A DNA stretch of 64,000 nt, from assembly GCA_024509875.1 (NCBI GenBank), contig JAMPIV010012273.1, positions 240,655 through 304,654 on the forward strand. Direction: 5' to 3'. Shown piece by piece: positions 30,307 through 40,689 of this stretch; the stretch's first letter is position 1; every line of letters starts with the position of its first letter. The position numbers and the translations under genes are program-made. The stretch is from Oreohelix idahoensis (lineage: Eukaryota; Mollusca; Gastropoda; Stylommatophora; Oreohelicidae). Under the pieces are notes generated by a model. That model had not been told where the DNA came from. It did no database searches and was given only the letters and a program-made list of their open reading frames with translations.

Positions 30307-33073
30307 GAAATTCTTCACTCTTGTAACAAAAGGTGATCCGAATAAAGATTCAAATTGTAAATCTTGGATTACAATGAAGAATGGCGTACTTGTACGTATG
30401 GTGCAAGACTCCACTAAGTCAAGTCATTCTCAGATTCTTGTACCCAAGAATTTGAGAGTTAAGATCTTACAACATGCACACGACTCTCAGTGTGCTGGTC
30501 ACATGGGTTTTTCCCGTACAAAGTCAAGAGTTCTTGCGGCTTTCTTTTGGCCTTTTGTGAACAAGGACATACGGATCTATTGTCGATCCTGTAAAGTATG
30601 TCAAGAAGTCAAATCCAAAGGTCCTCGTCATGCTGCGCCTATTCAGGCTGCAGATATTCCTATTCGTCCATTCCAGAAAATGGCGATAGACATCATTGGT
30701 CCATTCAAGATCAAATCTGCTAGAGGACATCAGTTTATCTTAACGTGTGTAGACATGTGCACACGTTGGCCAGAGGCTATCCCTCTAAAGAGCATTACTA
30801 CCGCTGACATTGCAGATGCTCTTTGGCTTATATTTTCTCGGCTGGGATTCCCCGGAGAAATATTATCAGATCATGGCACCCAACTGATATCGGATACCAT
30901 GTCTCAAGTAATGTCTACTCTACAGATAGAGAGATCTTTGAGTAGCATCTATCATCCTATGTCCAATGGGATGGTCGAGCGACTAAATAGAACACTTAAG
31001 AACTTATTAGGGAAGATAACTGAGGATCATCCTCAGGATTGGGATAGGGTTTTACCCGCGGCCCTCTTCGCGTACAGAGAGGTCCCCAATGAACATACAG
31101 GGTTTTCGCCCTTTGAACTTGTCTTTGGCGCGCGACCGCGCGGCCCAATGTCTTTGCTGCATGATCTTATAACAGCTGACAATATTGACGATGACACAAA
31201 ATCTTCTTACGAGTATGTCATCGCGCTGAGACAAAAGATTATCGAAGCATGCAAATTGGCAACGTCCTCTTCTGAGTTTGCTAAGCAGAAGGCAAGACAA
31301 TTTGCTAATAAGAAGAGAACTTTACGACAACTTTGTCCTGGTGACAAAGCATTTGTTTTGCTACCTTGTCGTGAAAATAGACTCCTTATTAGTTGGAAAG
31401 GTCCGTACGATATAATATCGAAAATTTCAGATGTTGACTACATCGTCGATATTAACGGGAAGCATAAAACCTTCCACATCAATATGCTTACGGAGTTCCA
31501 TGAACGTCCTGACTATCTACAGCCTATTTTCCAGGCAACGGACGATTCTCATGTCAAACATGGTCATTACTCATCACTGTCTGTAATACAGGATGAGGAA
31601 ACAAGTTTTTCGGATGTTAATCTCCCGCTTCCAATGATCCCACTTCATTCTAGTGAATCATGGAAAGACGTTACTGTTTCTCCTGATTTGTCTCTAGGAG
31701 AACGGCGACAAGTTTCGTCTATGTTACAAACATTTCAGGATGTCCTCACTGACATCCCTGGACAAACTCATGTCATTGAGCATGACATTGTTCTAACTGA
31801 ACATACTCCAATTAGGGTTAGGCCTTATCCTATCCCTATACATTTCCAAACACAGGTTGAAAAGGAGTTGGATGAAATGATAGATTTACAAATAATCGAA
31901 CCATCCACTTCTGCATATTCTTCGCCGATGGTTATTGTTCGAAAAAAAGACAATAACATACGTCTTTGCGTTGACTATCGCAAATTGAATCAAGTTACGA
32001 AGTTCGATGCTGAACCTATGCCTTTACTAGAAGAGTTACTTACTCGTCTTTCTAAATCGCATTTTTTCACTAAACTTGATTTGTCTAAAGGATATTGGCA
32101 AGTTCCATTATCCGAACGCGCCAAACCTCTTACCGCTTTCTCTACTCCCAGAGGCCTTTTCCAATGGAATTTTATGCCTTTCGGCCTTATGAACGCACCA
32201 GCTACATTTGTACGCATGATGCGTCGAATCCTATCGTATCGGTCAGATGTCATTGCTTATCTAGACGACATCTGTCTTTTCAGCGATACTTGGGAAGATC
32301 ACTATTCAGGATTAGTTGAATTATTATCAACTCTGCGTGAGTATAACCTGACAGCAAAACCATCTAAAGCTTGTATTGGCTTTAGCGAAATTGCTTTCTT
32401 AGGCCATCGAGTAGGTCACGGTTTCTTGAAGACAGAAGACCATAATATCACTAAGATACTTAACATCTCTATCCCTAGGACTAAAAAGCAAGTGCGAAGT
32501 CTTTTAGGTCTCATACAATTTTATGGACGTTTCATTCCGAATCTGTCCTCTATCATGGCACCTCTCTCTACACTATTAAAGAAAGGGTCGCCTAACATGG
32601 TTCACTGGTCTCATGAATGCCAATCTTCACTAGAGAAGATCAAAACTATGTTTTCATCACCACCTATTTTAGTGTTACCTACAACAGATAAGACATTTGT
32701 TCTTCGTAGTGACGCTTCATCCACTGGGATTGGAGCGGCACTAATGCAAGAGTACTCTGGAACTCTGCATCCTGTAATGTACATATCCAGAAAACTTAAT
32801 GCTGCAGAAAGGAATTACTCGGTTTTAGACCGTGAATTATTGGCAATGGTTTGGTCAATTCTCAAACTCCAAAGATTCCTTCTGGGCGCGCATTTCGTAG
32901 TGGAAACTGACCAAAAAGCTCTTACGGCTATCCAAAGTAAAAACTTGAAGAGCTCGAGATCAACTCGATACGCAATCGCTCTTCAACCTTTTCATTTTTC
33001 GGTACGAGCTATCCGTGGTTCAGAAAATGTGATGGCGGACATTCTGTCCAGATGCCCACATGATGCCACTTAA
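30263..33073 (+). CDS. pol: Element 2 Pol: integrase - RT - RNase H
   Basis: A 936-codon frame without a true ATG start, so it is likely part of a polyprotein. The integrase zinc finger has H73, H80, C110 and C113. The catalytic triad is D143 (AIDIIGPF), D203 (LSDHGTQ) and E239 (NGMVER), with a D35E spacing. The GPY motif is at 380-382. The RT follows with LCVDYRKLN near 568, D606 (LDLSKGYW) and YLDD at 666-669. RNase H has D817 (RSDAS), E858, D883 (ETDQKAL) and D926 (MADILSR), at the end of the frame. All active-site residues are present. Integrase before RT is the Gmr1 arrangement. The product would make and insert the element's DNA. Confidence 0.95.
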   Translation: MTRFIKQQEEDPTLKKFFTLVTKGDPNKDSNCKSWITMKNGVLVRMVQDSTKSSHSQILVPKNLRVKILQHAHDSQCAGHMGFSRTKSRVLAAFFWPFVNKDIRIYCRSCKVCQEVKSKGPRHAAPIQAADIPIRPFQKMAIDIIGPFKIKSARGHQFILTCVDMCTRWPEAIPLKSITTADIADALWLIFSRLGFPGEILSDHGTQLISDTMSQVMSTLQIERSLSSIYHPMSNGMVERLNRTLKNLLGKITEDHPQDWDRVLPAALFAYREVPNEHTGFSPFELVFGARPRGPMSLLHDLITADNIDDDTKSSYEYVIALRQKIIEACKLATSSSEFAKQKARQFANKKRTLRQLCPGDKAFVLLPCRENRLLISWKGPYDIISKISDVDYIVDINGKHKTFHINMLTEFHERPDYLQPIFQATDDSHVKHGHYSSLSVIQDEETSFSDVNLPLPMIPLHSSESWKDVTVSPDLSLGERRQVSSMLQTFQDVLTDIPGQTHVIEHDIVLTEHTPIRVRPYPIPIHFQTQVEKELDEMIDLQIIEPSTSAYSSPMVIVRKKDNNIRLCVDYRKLNQVTKFDAEPMPLLEELLTRLSKSHFFTKLDLSKGYWQVPLSERAKPLTAFSTPRGLFQWNFMPFGLMNAPATFVRMMRRILSYRSDVIAYLDDICLFSDTWEDHYSGLVELLSTLREYNLTAKPSKACIGFSEIAFLGHRVGHGFLKTEDHNITKILNISIPRTKKQVRSLLGLIQFYGRFIPNLSSIMAPLSTLLKKGSPNMVHWSHECQSSLEKIKTMFSSPPILVLPTTDKTFVLRSDASSTGIGAALMQEYSGTLHPVMYISRKLNAAERNYSVLDRELLAMVWSILKLQRFLLGAHFVVETDQKALTAIQSKNLKSSRSTRYAIALQPFHFSVRAIRGSENVMADILSRCPHDAT

Positions 33074-33526
33074 CTGTTAAATATTGGATCTTTTTAATAT
33101 GTATAACTTTACAACAGTTATTTTTTGTTTCTTTACTAAGATACACATTTGTAATTTAATAATAGAATGATGGTATCGCTACTTAGCGGTTCATTGATGT
33201 TAATTCACCGCTGTTCTTTGATGATTGTTTCTTCATAAATCATAAATTTAAGATTGTAGTGTGAATTTTTGGTATGCATTGTATAATTACCAGAATTGTA
33301 TTATACGTACATCACACCTTCCTGGAAACATTTATTCGTAGGGAAACAATTTCTCTCAGATTTTGAGATATATATTCTCACCAGTCATATTAGGAATTAT
33401 AGTTATTCCTGATATTTATCTGCGCAGTATTCTTGCGTTGTGAGCCTATTCTACGGTGCTCCTAGATGTATTTAAAAAAAAAAAAAAAATTTTATTTTTT
33501 TTTTTTCCCGGGAGGTGTGGTAAGAC
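33074..33526 (+). other. Element 2 3' untranslated region with polypurine-like tract
   Basis: 450 bp of AT-rich sequence with A and T runs. A G/A-rich stretch, GGGAGGTGTGGTAAGAC, directly abuts the 3' LTR at 33510-33526. It is the likely, if imperfect, polypurine tract. Confidence 0.6.
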
Positions 33527-35108
33527 TGTAAAGGGCAATTTTTACTATCTTGCAAATATAATACATTTATATTCTTATTATGTTCGCAAATATTTTGTAA
33601 GCAAAGTATTTCCTTTTTAAGTGCTTAAGGAGAAGTCATTTTTGGGTTGCTTCCCTTGAAAATAGTTCTGTCATCTTCGATCGGACTCCGCAGACGACTC
33701 TAGGCCTACTGCGATTTATTCTGTGGCTGGGTAGGAATAGATTGTTCTTGCTTCAGTATATCTATGGCCTGAATTTATACGTAGTGTTTGTATGAGTAGG
33801 ACGAGTCTGTCTTATATATGGATATCTTTGCATTTCTAAGTCGAACTAATTTGGTTGTCGCTAGAAAAGGTCAAAGGCTATGCAGCGGAAGTATCGCTAG
33901 CAAGGGGTGTGATCCATGGCTGTCATCCTGTGAGGATGCCGAGTTTTGTTGTAGCAGGCTTTTTGCCGAAATAGTGATCTATATATGGATGGGGAAAAGT
34001 GATAATCATTTAGACATGTTGTATGTACTTTACCCCAGTGTTTATTCTCTTTTGCCAAGGAATGGCAAAGTTATATTTCGCATAAAAAGGTAAAACCACA
34101 ATTTATTATGAACTTGGGCTTCGCCATCGTTGTTGATAAGCAGATGCACAGTGGTACTTTTAAAAAGAATATCCATTCAAAGGAAGAAGACATTCCTATG
34201 TATCAGCACTGGATTGTATGATATTATTCAATTACCTCTATGAGAGAACCTATGAAGAAATGAGGACATTTAATGAATGACTAATTTTGGTCTATATTCT
34301 TTAGTGAGTGAAGCTCACGAGAGAGAGAACAGCCATGTTGAAATTCATATACTTTGTATTTATCGAGTGAGAAAAAGGGATGCCTGTACTATCGCTCGAT
34401 GAACCAAGAGATCACTGCTACATGTGAGAACCCATGTCTGGGATTCCTATATATTATGAAATATATATATATTGAACTTTACGTGAAGGAATATTCGCTA
34501 GACGAGGTTAGGTCTAGGAGCCTTCCTATGTATTGGTTATGGTCTGACGTGCCCAGTCAGTAAAGCCAGATGATTTACATGATGGAACGCTGAATGCTTA
34601 TTTACGAATGCTCCATTATGATATTTGCCAAGCATGAATGCTAACTTAAGATGATATTCCTGTGATCAACATTATGCTGTCTATGTCGACATTTGTTCCT
34701 GTAACCATACACGTACTGTCCAAGTGTGCGTCCCATTAAATGTTATAAAAAGACCACCGTAGTTCCAGTACTTCTTGAATTCGAACAGTGTGAGTATGAG
34801 TGATGTACTACCAACCTGTCAACTCTATCGAATCATTCTACCATTCGCGTACTGACATTCAGATACACACTCATTGTTTACACTCACATTCTTGTCGGAG
34901 CCTCATCACGTTCCAGGACAAGATGACCTGTATGACCAAAACTGTGCTGGGTTTGATGAGTTGACAATCGTTACACTTTACTACACCAGTCCCAACATCT
35001 ACATTTATCCACTGGTGGACATTCACATCATTTAGCAAATAAAGCATGATTCAACAACTAGTAGCCAGTATGAGTTAACAACTACACAAAGAAAGAAAGA
35101 GTTTAACA
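33527..35108 (+). repeat. Element 2 3' LTR (1582 bp, internally deleted)
   Basis: Begins TGTAAAGGGC and ends TTTAACA. At about 34865 it jumps from the sequence at 25290 of the 5' LTR to that at 26694, at the shared phrase ATACAC. Elsewhere there are few differences. Confidence 0.92.
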
Positions 35109-35113
35109 ATGGG
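35109..35113. other. Target-site duplication of Element 2 (right)
   Basis: ATGGG, identical to 23946-23950. Confidence 0.93.
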
Positions 35114-36305
35114 ATAGTAGAGAAATGCACCCAAAGGAAAGAAAGAATGTCTCAGCAGTAGTGGTTTAAACATTTGTTATTTGTCTGCCACCAATGAAAC
35201 AATGAATATTAAACGGGTATTATCTGTGTGCAGTACCCGTCTAGTTTATGAAAGTCTCTGAGACAACAGAATAGAAATACCCTCATTCATGTCCTAAGGG
35301 GAGACTGATATGAAGTTGTACAATGGTGTGGGCAGGCGCGTCAAACGTTTCTTGCAGTTTTGTTTTTATTTCATACCGTCTTATGATTCCATGTATTTCT
35401 CAAAGCGGCGGAAGCCTCTCTGTGTCTTCTGTGTCATTAATTTGACACCACTGTGCCCTTCTGCAACTCTGTGTTGTTGCCAGTGTATGAGTCAACATCT
35501 TGTGGGAGCGTTCGTCCAAGTGCAGTTTGACTATCCATTACCACGTTTTAATTTCATGGTACTGTATTTGCCTCTCTCTGTGGATCGTCAAACCATGTGG
35601 CTATGAACGTTCATCTAGTATTCTGTTTTGTATTGCATGTGTTTTAGGATAAGGGATAAGAAGTAAAGCTCATCAGTGCAATTCATATCCGTCGACGGGG
35701 AAGAATTATGTGAAAAGTATAGTGAAATAAAAAAATAAACATTTTATTTCTACATAATTTCGACATTTGTTGCATTGCTAGGACATTTTTCATTGTGTAA
35801 CCATAGTAAATCATAAGGGGAAAATACATTTTAAATTCACACTTGCCATTTACACAGTGTAAACACTTTATTAAATACACAGTTGTGAACTGAGAATAGA
35901 TCAATCACAGCATGCCTTTAGAACATTAACAGAATACAGTTAGCAAAGAAGGAGGTACATGCGGTAAAAAAGATTTCATTGTCTGAACATGTTTATATGA
36001 GGGCATCGACGTTTATGATAGTATCGGCTATCAGCTAGATCACACATAAGTGTGTACTCGGTACAGGTTTACACTCGATGCTGATTAGAAACGCTTATGA
36101 AGTTAGAAAAGTATTGACATTTTGCGATTTCGCAACGGAGGTCACTGAAGCCAGAAGTAAACCTGGTAGATATCTCGGTAGGATGGATGGAGGCGTTTGG
36201 GCGGATTGGTGAAGGGAAAGCAGACAGATTAAATGGTGAGTGGGTGGGTAGGTGTGTCGAGTGCTAGGTGAATGGATAGACAGGCGAATGGATGGATTGA
36301 CATTT
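35114..36305. other. No recognised gene
   Basis: The first bases continue the family C target interrupted at 23945. Diverged GGAT/GAATGGATGG reiterations occur at 36170-36300. No coding frame is recognised. Confidence 0.4.
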
Positions 36306-36447
36306 ATAGGGTGATTGAAAAGTCATTTCCGGCTTTTAAATGTTTATATCTTCAATTGTATCCATTTGATATACACAGTACATGATATACATGTCTAAAC
36401 TAACTTACTTGGTCGTTCCTCTTCTGCCCTGGGGTGTAGAGGTTTGC

Positions 36448-36482
36448 CAGAGAGAGAGAGAGAGACAGAGAGAGAGAGAGAG
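36448..36482. repeat. (GA)n microsatellite
   Basis: About 35 bp of GA repeats with one C interruption. Confidence 0.9.
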
Positions 36483-36915
36483 CGCCATACTATCGTATAT
36501 GCTTGTCTTCCTCGCCTTTAAGGTCATTCCGGTTTTGTTTCTGTGGTTTCATGTAATACAATTTTAAGACAGACAGATGATTGGTCTTTCCTGCCTTGGC
36601 AAGGAGGAGTCGCTGCCTCGTTACGGCCTCCATGCATGCCGTCTGACTGGTTGACGGTTTTACTTCTACTTCCTTAGACGCACGAAGCACTCACGTCAGT
36701 CAGAATCCCTCCTTTTTCAGCTCGAGCTTGGGATCACCCTTGGAGGATTTCATATCTAAACAAGGAACATTACCATACCTGCCATTTTGGCTTATAGGTT
36801 TTACTTTTTATTGTTTTATTTCCAGAAACATAATAAAATCTAAAGTGGTCAATGAACTGGTATTAGAAGAGACAGCGACGCAGAGTCTCAGCCTTCACTT
36901 GAAACTCACAACAAA

Positions 36916-37341
36916 TTGAAAAAGGCTGTAGCAGAGTTTCAGAGAACAAAGCTAGAAGAAAAGCGGAAAAGCTGGAGAACTAAAACGGCATCGCTGAACC
37001 TTGAGAAAGACGGCAGGAAACTTTGGAGATTAGTCAAGTCTCTAAATGAAGAGCATTCCTCACCAAGGCAGACTATCACATTGGATGAAGGTGGCAAACT
37101 TTTCAGAGGAAAACAAGCTGCAGACTTGTTTGCTAGAAGATACAGTTCAGAAAGCAACTTACCCATTAACATAGACCATCAGAGAGAGATAAGAAAAGAA
37201 ATACTGGCAACCATGGGACAGACAGATACTCCTGCACCAATGAGGGAACCCATCACACTAGGAGAACTACAGAAGGCTATTTCCAAGCTTAAGTTTCAAA
37301 AGTCACCCGGCCCAGGGACAAAATCAGCAACGAAATGCTAG
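36916..37341 (+). pseudogene. LINE ORF2 fragment: linker and start of RT
   Basis: A 141-codon frame with the pre-RT region KLWRLVKSLNEEHSSPR, GKQAADLFARRY and the first RT block ELQKAISKLKFQKSPGPG. It stops at 37341 just after the SPGPG block, where the frame shifts. The remaining RT continues in the next frame at 37399. Confidence 0.85.
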
Positions 37342-37398
37342 TAAATCTGAGCTCAGCAGCAAAGACAAAAACTGCTTGAGATATTCAACCACAGCTGG

Positions 37399-37809
37399 TT
37401 GAAAGGAACGGTACCCCAAGTATGGAGAGAAGCCATCACAATACCCATACTAAAGAAAGGGAAATGTAAGACCGAGGCTGCAAGTTACCGGCCAATCAGT
37501 CTCACAAGCTGTGTTGGGAAGACTATGGAGCGAATAGTCAACCACAGATTGAAATGGTATTTAGAGTCTGAGCAGATCCTGGTGCCGGAACAAGCTGGAT
37601 TTAGAGAATGCTACAGTATAGAAGACCAAGTTACTTACTTGTCTCAAGCAATAGAAGATGCCTTCCAGGAGAAGAAAAAGGTCCTAACGATCTGGGTCGA
37701 CTTCAAGCAGGCCTTTGACAAGGTGTGGAAAGATGGCCTCATTGCAAAACTTAGGAGAAGTGGAATCCAAGGCAACATGATGAAAATGGATCCAGTCATA
37801 CTTGCATAA
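37399..37809 (+). pseudogene. LINE ORF2 fragment: RT fingers and palm
   Basis: A 136-codon frame containing VPQVWREAITIPILKKGK, YRPISLTSCVGKTMERIV, EQAGFRECYSIEDQV and the palm motif VDFKQAFDKVW, which holds the first catalytic Asp. After 37809 the frame is lost. Out of frame, GVPQGGVISPTLFLVYINDL (about 37870-37930) and the YADDL catalytic box (about 37961-37975) are still readable, so the RT is complete in content but broken into several frames. Confidence 0.88.
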
Positions 37810-38160
37810 CAGGAGAACTAGAGTCACTCTTGACGGTCTGCAGAGCAGAAAAGTGTTGCTCCATCAGGGGGTACCTCAAGGAGGAGTAATTTCCCCAACA
37901 CTCTTCCTTGTTTACATCAATGACCTGGTGAAAGATCTCCTGCAGGAGTTAAAGCTGCCTTATATGCAGATGACCTAGTACTCTGGTGCGCTGATGAAAA
38001 TGTCACCACAGCAAATTATAGAATGCAGCGGGCAGCAGAGACATGCTAGTGTCATGGGCAGAGAAATGGCTTATCACAATAAACACAGACAAAACCTCCA
38101 CAACACTGTTCTCCCTCGCCCCCAAGGGACAAATCAGCTAACATACACCTAGGGACAACC

Positions 38161-39201
38161 GTGATCAAGGAAGAAAGCTACCCCACCTATCTTGGGGTGA
38201 CATTTGACCAAAGGCTTACATGGAATAAGCATATTGAAAATGCAGAAGGAAGGCCCGAAGACGGACTAGGCATACTCAGAAAATTAGCAGGTACCAACTG
38301 GGGAGCAAATGAACGAAATCTAAAGAAGATTTATAATGGAGTAATAAGACCACACTTAGAGTTTAGCTCAGCAGCATGGTCATCAGCTGCTAACTCACAT
38401 CTGCAGTCTTTGGACAAGGTGCAAAATCAAGCTCTCAGGCTCATTACAGGAGCCATGAAAACTACACCAATAACAGAGATGCAGAAGGTTGCTGGATTAC
38501 AGACATTGTCCCATAGAAGAGACACAAAAACCATGATCCAGATGGAAAAGTACAACAGTATGCCAATGCACCCAATGAAGGCAAGACTAGATGATCTGGC
38601 ATTGGGACGTCTAAAGCGTAGCAGCTTTGTGCATCGGGGGAAAAGACTTATAAGACAGCATCAAGAAGACCTATCCATGAAGACAACACCACTGAAGCCC
38701 ACCCTATACCCTGTACCATGGGAGCAGGCCAGCAGTGCCCTCCAAATTAATACAACAGTCAGTGGTCTCACAAGTGGATGTGAGTATAATGATCTGCAAA
38801 AACGAACTGCTACATTGAGTATGATCCAAGAAAGCTATCCCGATCAATCATGGATACATGCCTATACAGATGGATCAGCAACTAATGCTGTTAGGAATGG
38901 AGGTGCCGGTATCTTTATCTCATATCCTGACAACCACTATGAGACTAGGCACATTCCCACTGGTAAATTCTGTTCCAACTATACAGCTGAGGTTCAAGCT
39001 CTAGAGCAAGCTGCAAATATGATTTATAACACCAACTCTGACTGCCACCAGGTAGTCATCCTCACAGATGCACTGTCTGTCCTGCAAGCTCTCAAGGGTG
39101 GTAAACTCCCGCATCTGAGAAATGAACTAAAACAAGGTAGCTGCCAAAAAGAGAACCATACTTCAGTGGGTACCATCTCATTGTGGTGTACCCGGAAATG
39201 A
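38161..39201 (+). pseudogene. LINE ORF2 fragment: RT thumb and RNase H
   Basis: A 346-codon frame. It starts with PTYLGVTFDQRLTWNKHIE and LRKLAG..., the RT thumb, then the connection region with IRPHLEFSSAAWSSAA and LDKVQNQALRLITGA. RNase H begins near residue 235, with the catalytic Asp of YTDGSAT, a Glu in YTAEVQALEQAA and an Asp in ILTDALSVLQAL. The frame breaks at 39201. Its last RNase H helix and a terminal CTCG...EHVLQDCP zinc motif (39430-39490) follow in other frames to 39613. RNase H would remove template RNA during target-primed synthesis. Confidence 0.88.
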
Positions 39202-39400
39202 AAAGGCAGATAAACTTGCAAAAAAGGGAGGAGAATGTGAACAAGAAGATAATGAAGTCACATACTTTGAGAAAAAGAGAGCTATCCAGACTATCAGAAG
39301 AGAACAGAACCAACCCAAAGACGACTATCACACTCTCGACCGGCAGGGACAGACAACTATTTTTCGACTCAGGACAGGGCATAACAAACTGAATAAACAC

Positions 39401-39613
39401 ATGCACAAGCTACGATTGTCTGCTTCACCACTGTGCACATGTGGATTAAACGAACAAACTGCTGAGCATGTTCTACAGGACTGTCCTCTGTATGACCAGT
39501 TAAGAAAGATATACTGGCCCCATGCCTCAACACTAAACTCAAAGCTATATGGAGTTAAAGAGGAACTTCAAACAACAGTCGAATTCATCATGAGAACTCG
39601 TCTGACGGTGTAA
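39401..39613 (+). pseudogene. LINE ORF2 C-terminal CCHC motif
   Basis: A 70-codon frame reading MHKLRLSASPLCTCGLNEQT, then AEHVLQDCPLYDQLR. The C-x-C, H and C spacing is the C-terminal zinc motif common in I/R1-type LINEs. It ends with a stop and is followed by the tail. Confidence 0.8.
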
Positions 39614-39860
39614 TCATCAAAGATGCGATCGCAAGAAGAAGAAGAAGAAGAGACAGCAACAATTGTTGCCCGCTTTGACATTGTTGTGAGACCGGATCTC
39701 ACACTGAGCTGTAATGTTTATGTCACATCATTTTATGTAATACAATGGCAGGTAACTCTCTTTATTTTGACGTTTGTTCCATGTAAATTTGTTTGATAGA
39801 AGTGGAGAGATAACAATTTACAAAACGGAGTGACTTTTAAGCCAAATTATAGACTGACTG

Positions 39861-40465
39861 GTTAAAAAAAAAACCCAACTAAACAGCAAAGACGTCAACA
39901 ACAGAATGAATAAAGCGAGAACAGCCCTTGCTAGTCTAAATAACATCTGGAAGTCTTCCCAGTACAGCACAAACACTAAATTAAGGTTATATTAGAGCTG
40001 TGTACTTTATGTGCTTCTCTGTGGTGCGGAATGCTGGAAAAAAAGAACGAAATGTCCTCTTTCCACACAATCTGTCTAAAGAAAATTCTCATGGCCGAAT
40101 ACCATCATCAACCAAGAACTGCTTACTCGGAGCAACCATGAGGACATGCACACCATCAAAGCTGGCAGACGCTGGAGTTGGGTTGGCCATGTCCTCAGGA
40201 GAGACCCTGATGCCATCTTAAGAACAGCTATGCTATGGACCCCTGAAGGAAAGTGAAAGAGAGGCCGACCAAAAACAACTTGGCAGAGAACTGTAGATGC
40301 CGAAATGCAAAGAATGAACCAGAGCTGGGGTACTGCACAGAAGATGGCCGCCAACCGAACAAAGTGGAAGCAGTTTGTTGGTGCCCTACAAGACGCTACC
40401 ACTGACCATTACGTGATGACCACTGACAATTTTGACAGCCGTTGGCTAAGGATCAAAGAAGAAAG
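39861..40465 (+). mobile_element. RTE-like LINE family beta, 3' fragment
   Basis: Flanked by a perfect 12-bp target duplication, ATAGACTGACTG (39849-39860 and 40466-40477). With frame breaks the translation shows NNIWKSSQYSTNTKLR, CGAECWK, RRWSWVGHVLRRDPDA, RTAMLWTPEGK, RGRPKTTWQRTVDAEMQ and MAANRTKWKQFV. This is the end of ORF2. Its tail is GGATCAAAGAAGAAAG. It inserted at the right end of the DNA transposon. Confidence 0.9.
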
Positions 40466-40689
40466 ATAGACTGACTGACGAACGTCGTCATATAGTTCTA
40501 AAGACCTTTTAATTTCTAGATCAGGGGTAGGCTACCCCAGGGAGCTGTAGGGATCTATTTTAGAAATACAGAGCTCTTTCAAAGATCTACCTTGACAAAA
40601 TCATGTCTGTTTTCAGTGTATCTAGAATTTGGAAAAAAGTTCAGCCTATATGTAACTTCTATCTCTGCCGCATTATCTGCTTCCTGCAG

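Larger units (their letters stand above)
23951..35108 (+). mobile_element. Element 2: near-complete Gmr1-like Ty3/Gypsy LTR retrotransposon
   Basis: An 11.16-kb element with a perfect 5-bp duplication and TG...CA LTRs. It has a primer-binding site after the 5' LTR, a 1.27-kb leader, then gag, protease and an integrase-RT-RNase H ORF, and a purine-rich stretch before the 3' LTR. Integrase upstream of RT and a SCAN-like capsid are Gmr1 hallmarks. Four single-base frame changes interrupt gag-pro-pol. The 3' LTR is 1.4 kb shorter than the 5' LTR. Confidence 0.95.
36880..39645 (+). mobile_element. LINE with RT, RNase H and C-terminal CCHC (I-group-like), 5'-truncated
   Basis: A 2.77-kb insertion flanked by a 15-bp duplication, AGAAGAGACAGCGAC (36865-36879) and the same with one mismatch at 39646-39660, plus an AAG-repeat 3' tail. 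In order it encodes the RT N-terminal region, the RT core, an RNase H domain and a C-terminal zinc motif. No endonuclease is present. An RNase H in a LINE points to the I/R1 group. The exact clade is uncertain. Confidence 0.92.
36306..39850. mobile_element. Non-autonomous DNA transposon interrupted by a LINE
   Basis: The left end (36306, AGGGTGATTGAAAAGTC) and the right end (about 39790-39850) are imperfect inverted repeats. The right interior matches another copy at 60830-61025, which ends CTTTTCAGTGACCCTG. Removing the LINE at 36880-39645 restores continuity with that copy. No transposase is seen. The family is uncertain. Confidence 0.6.

Noticed and set aside
32095..32319. Frames overlapping pol of Element 2 in other frames and antisense
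   Set aside because: Shadows of the real RT frame.
40510..40545. hAT-like terminus around CAGGGGTAGGCTACCCC
   Set aside because: Only a short match, with no partner end.
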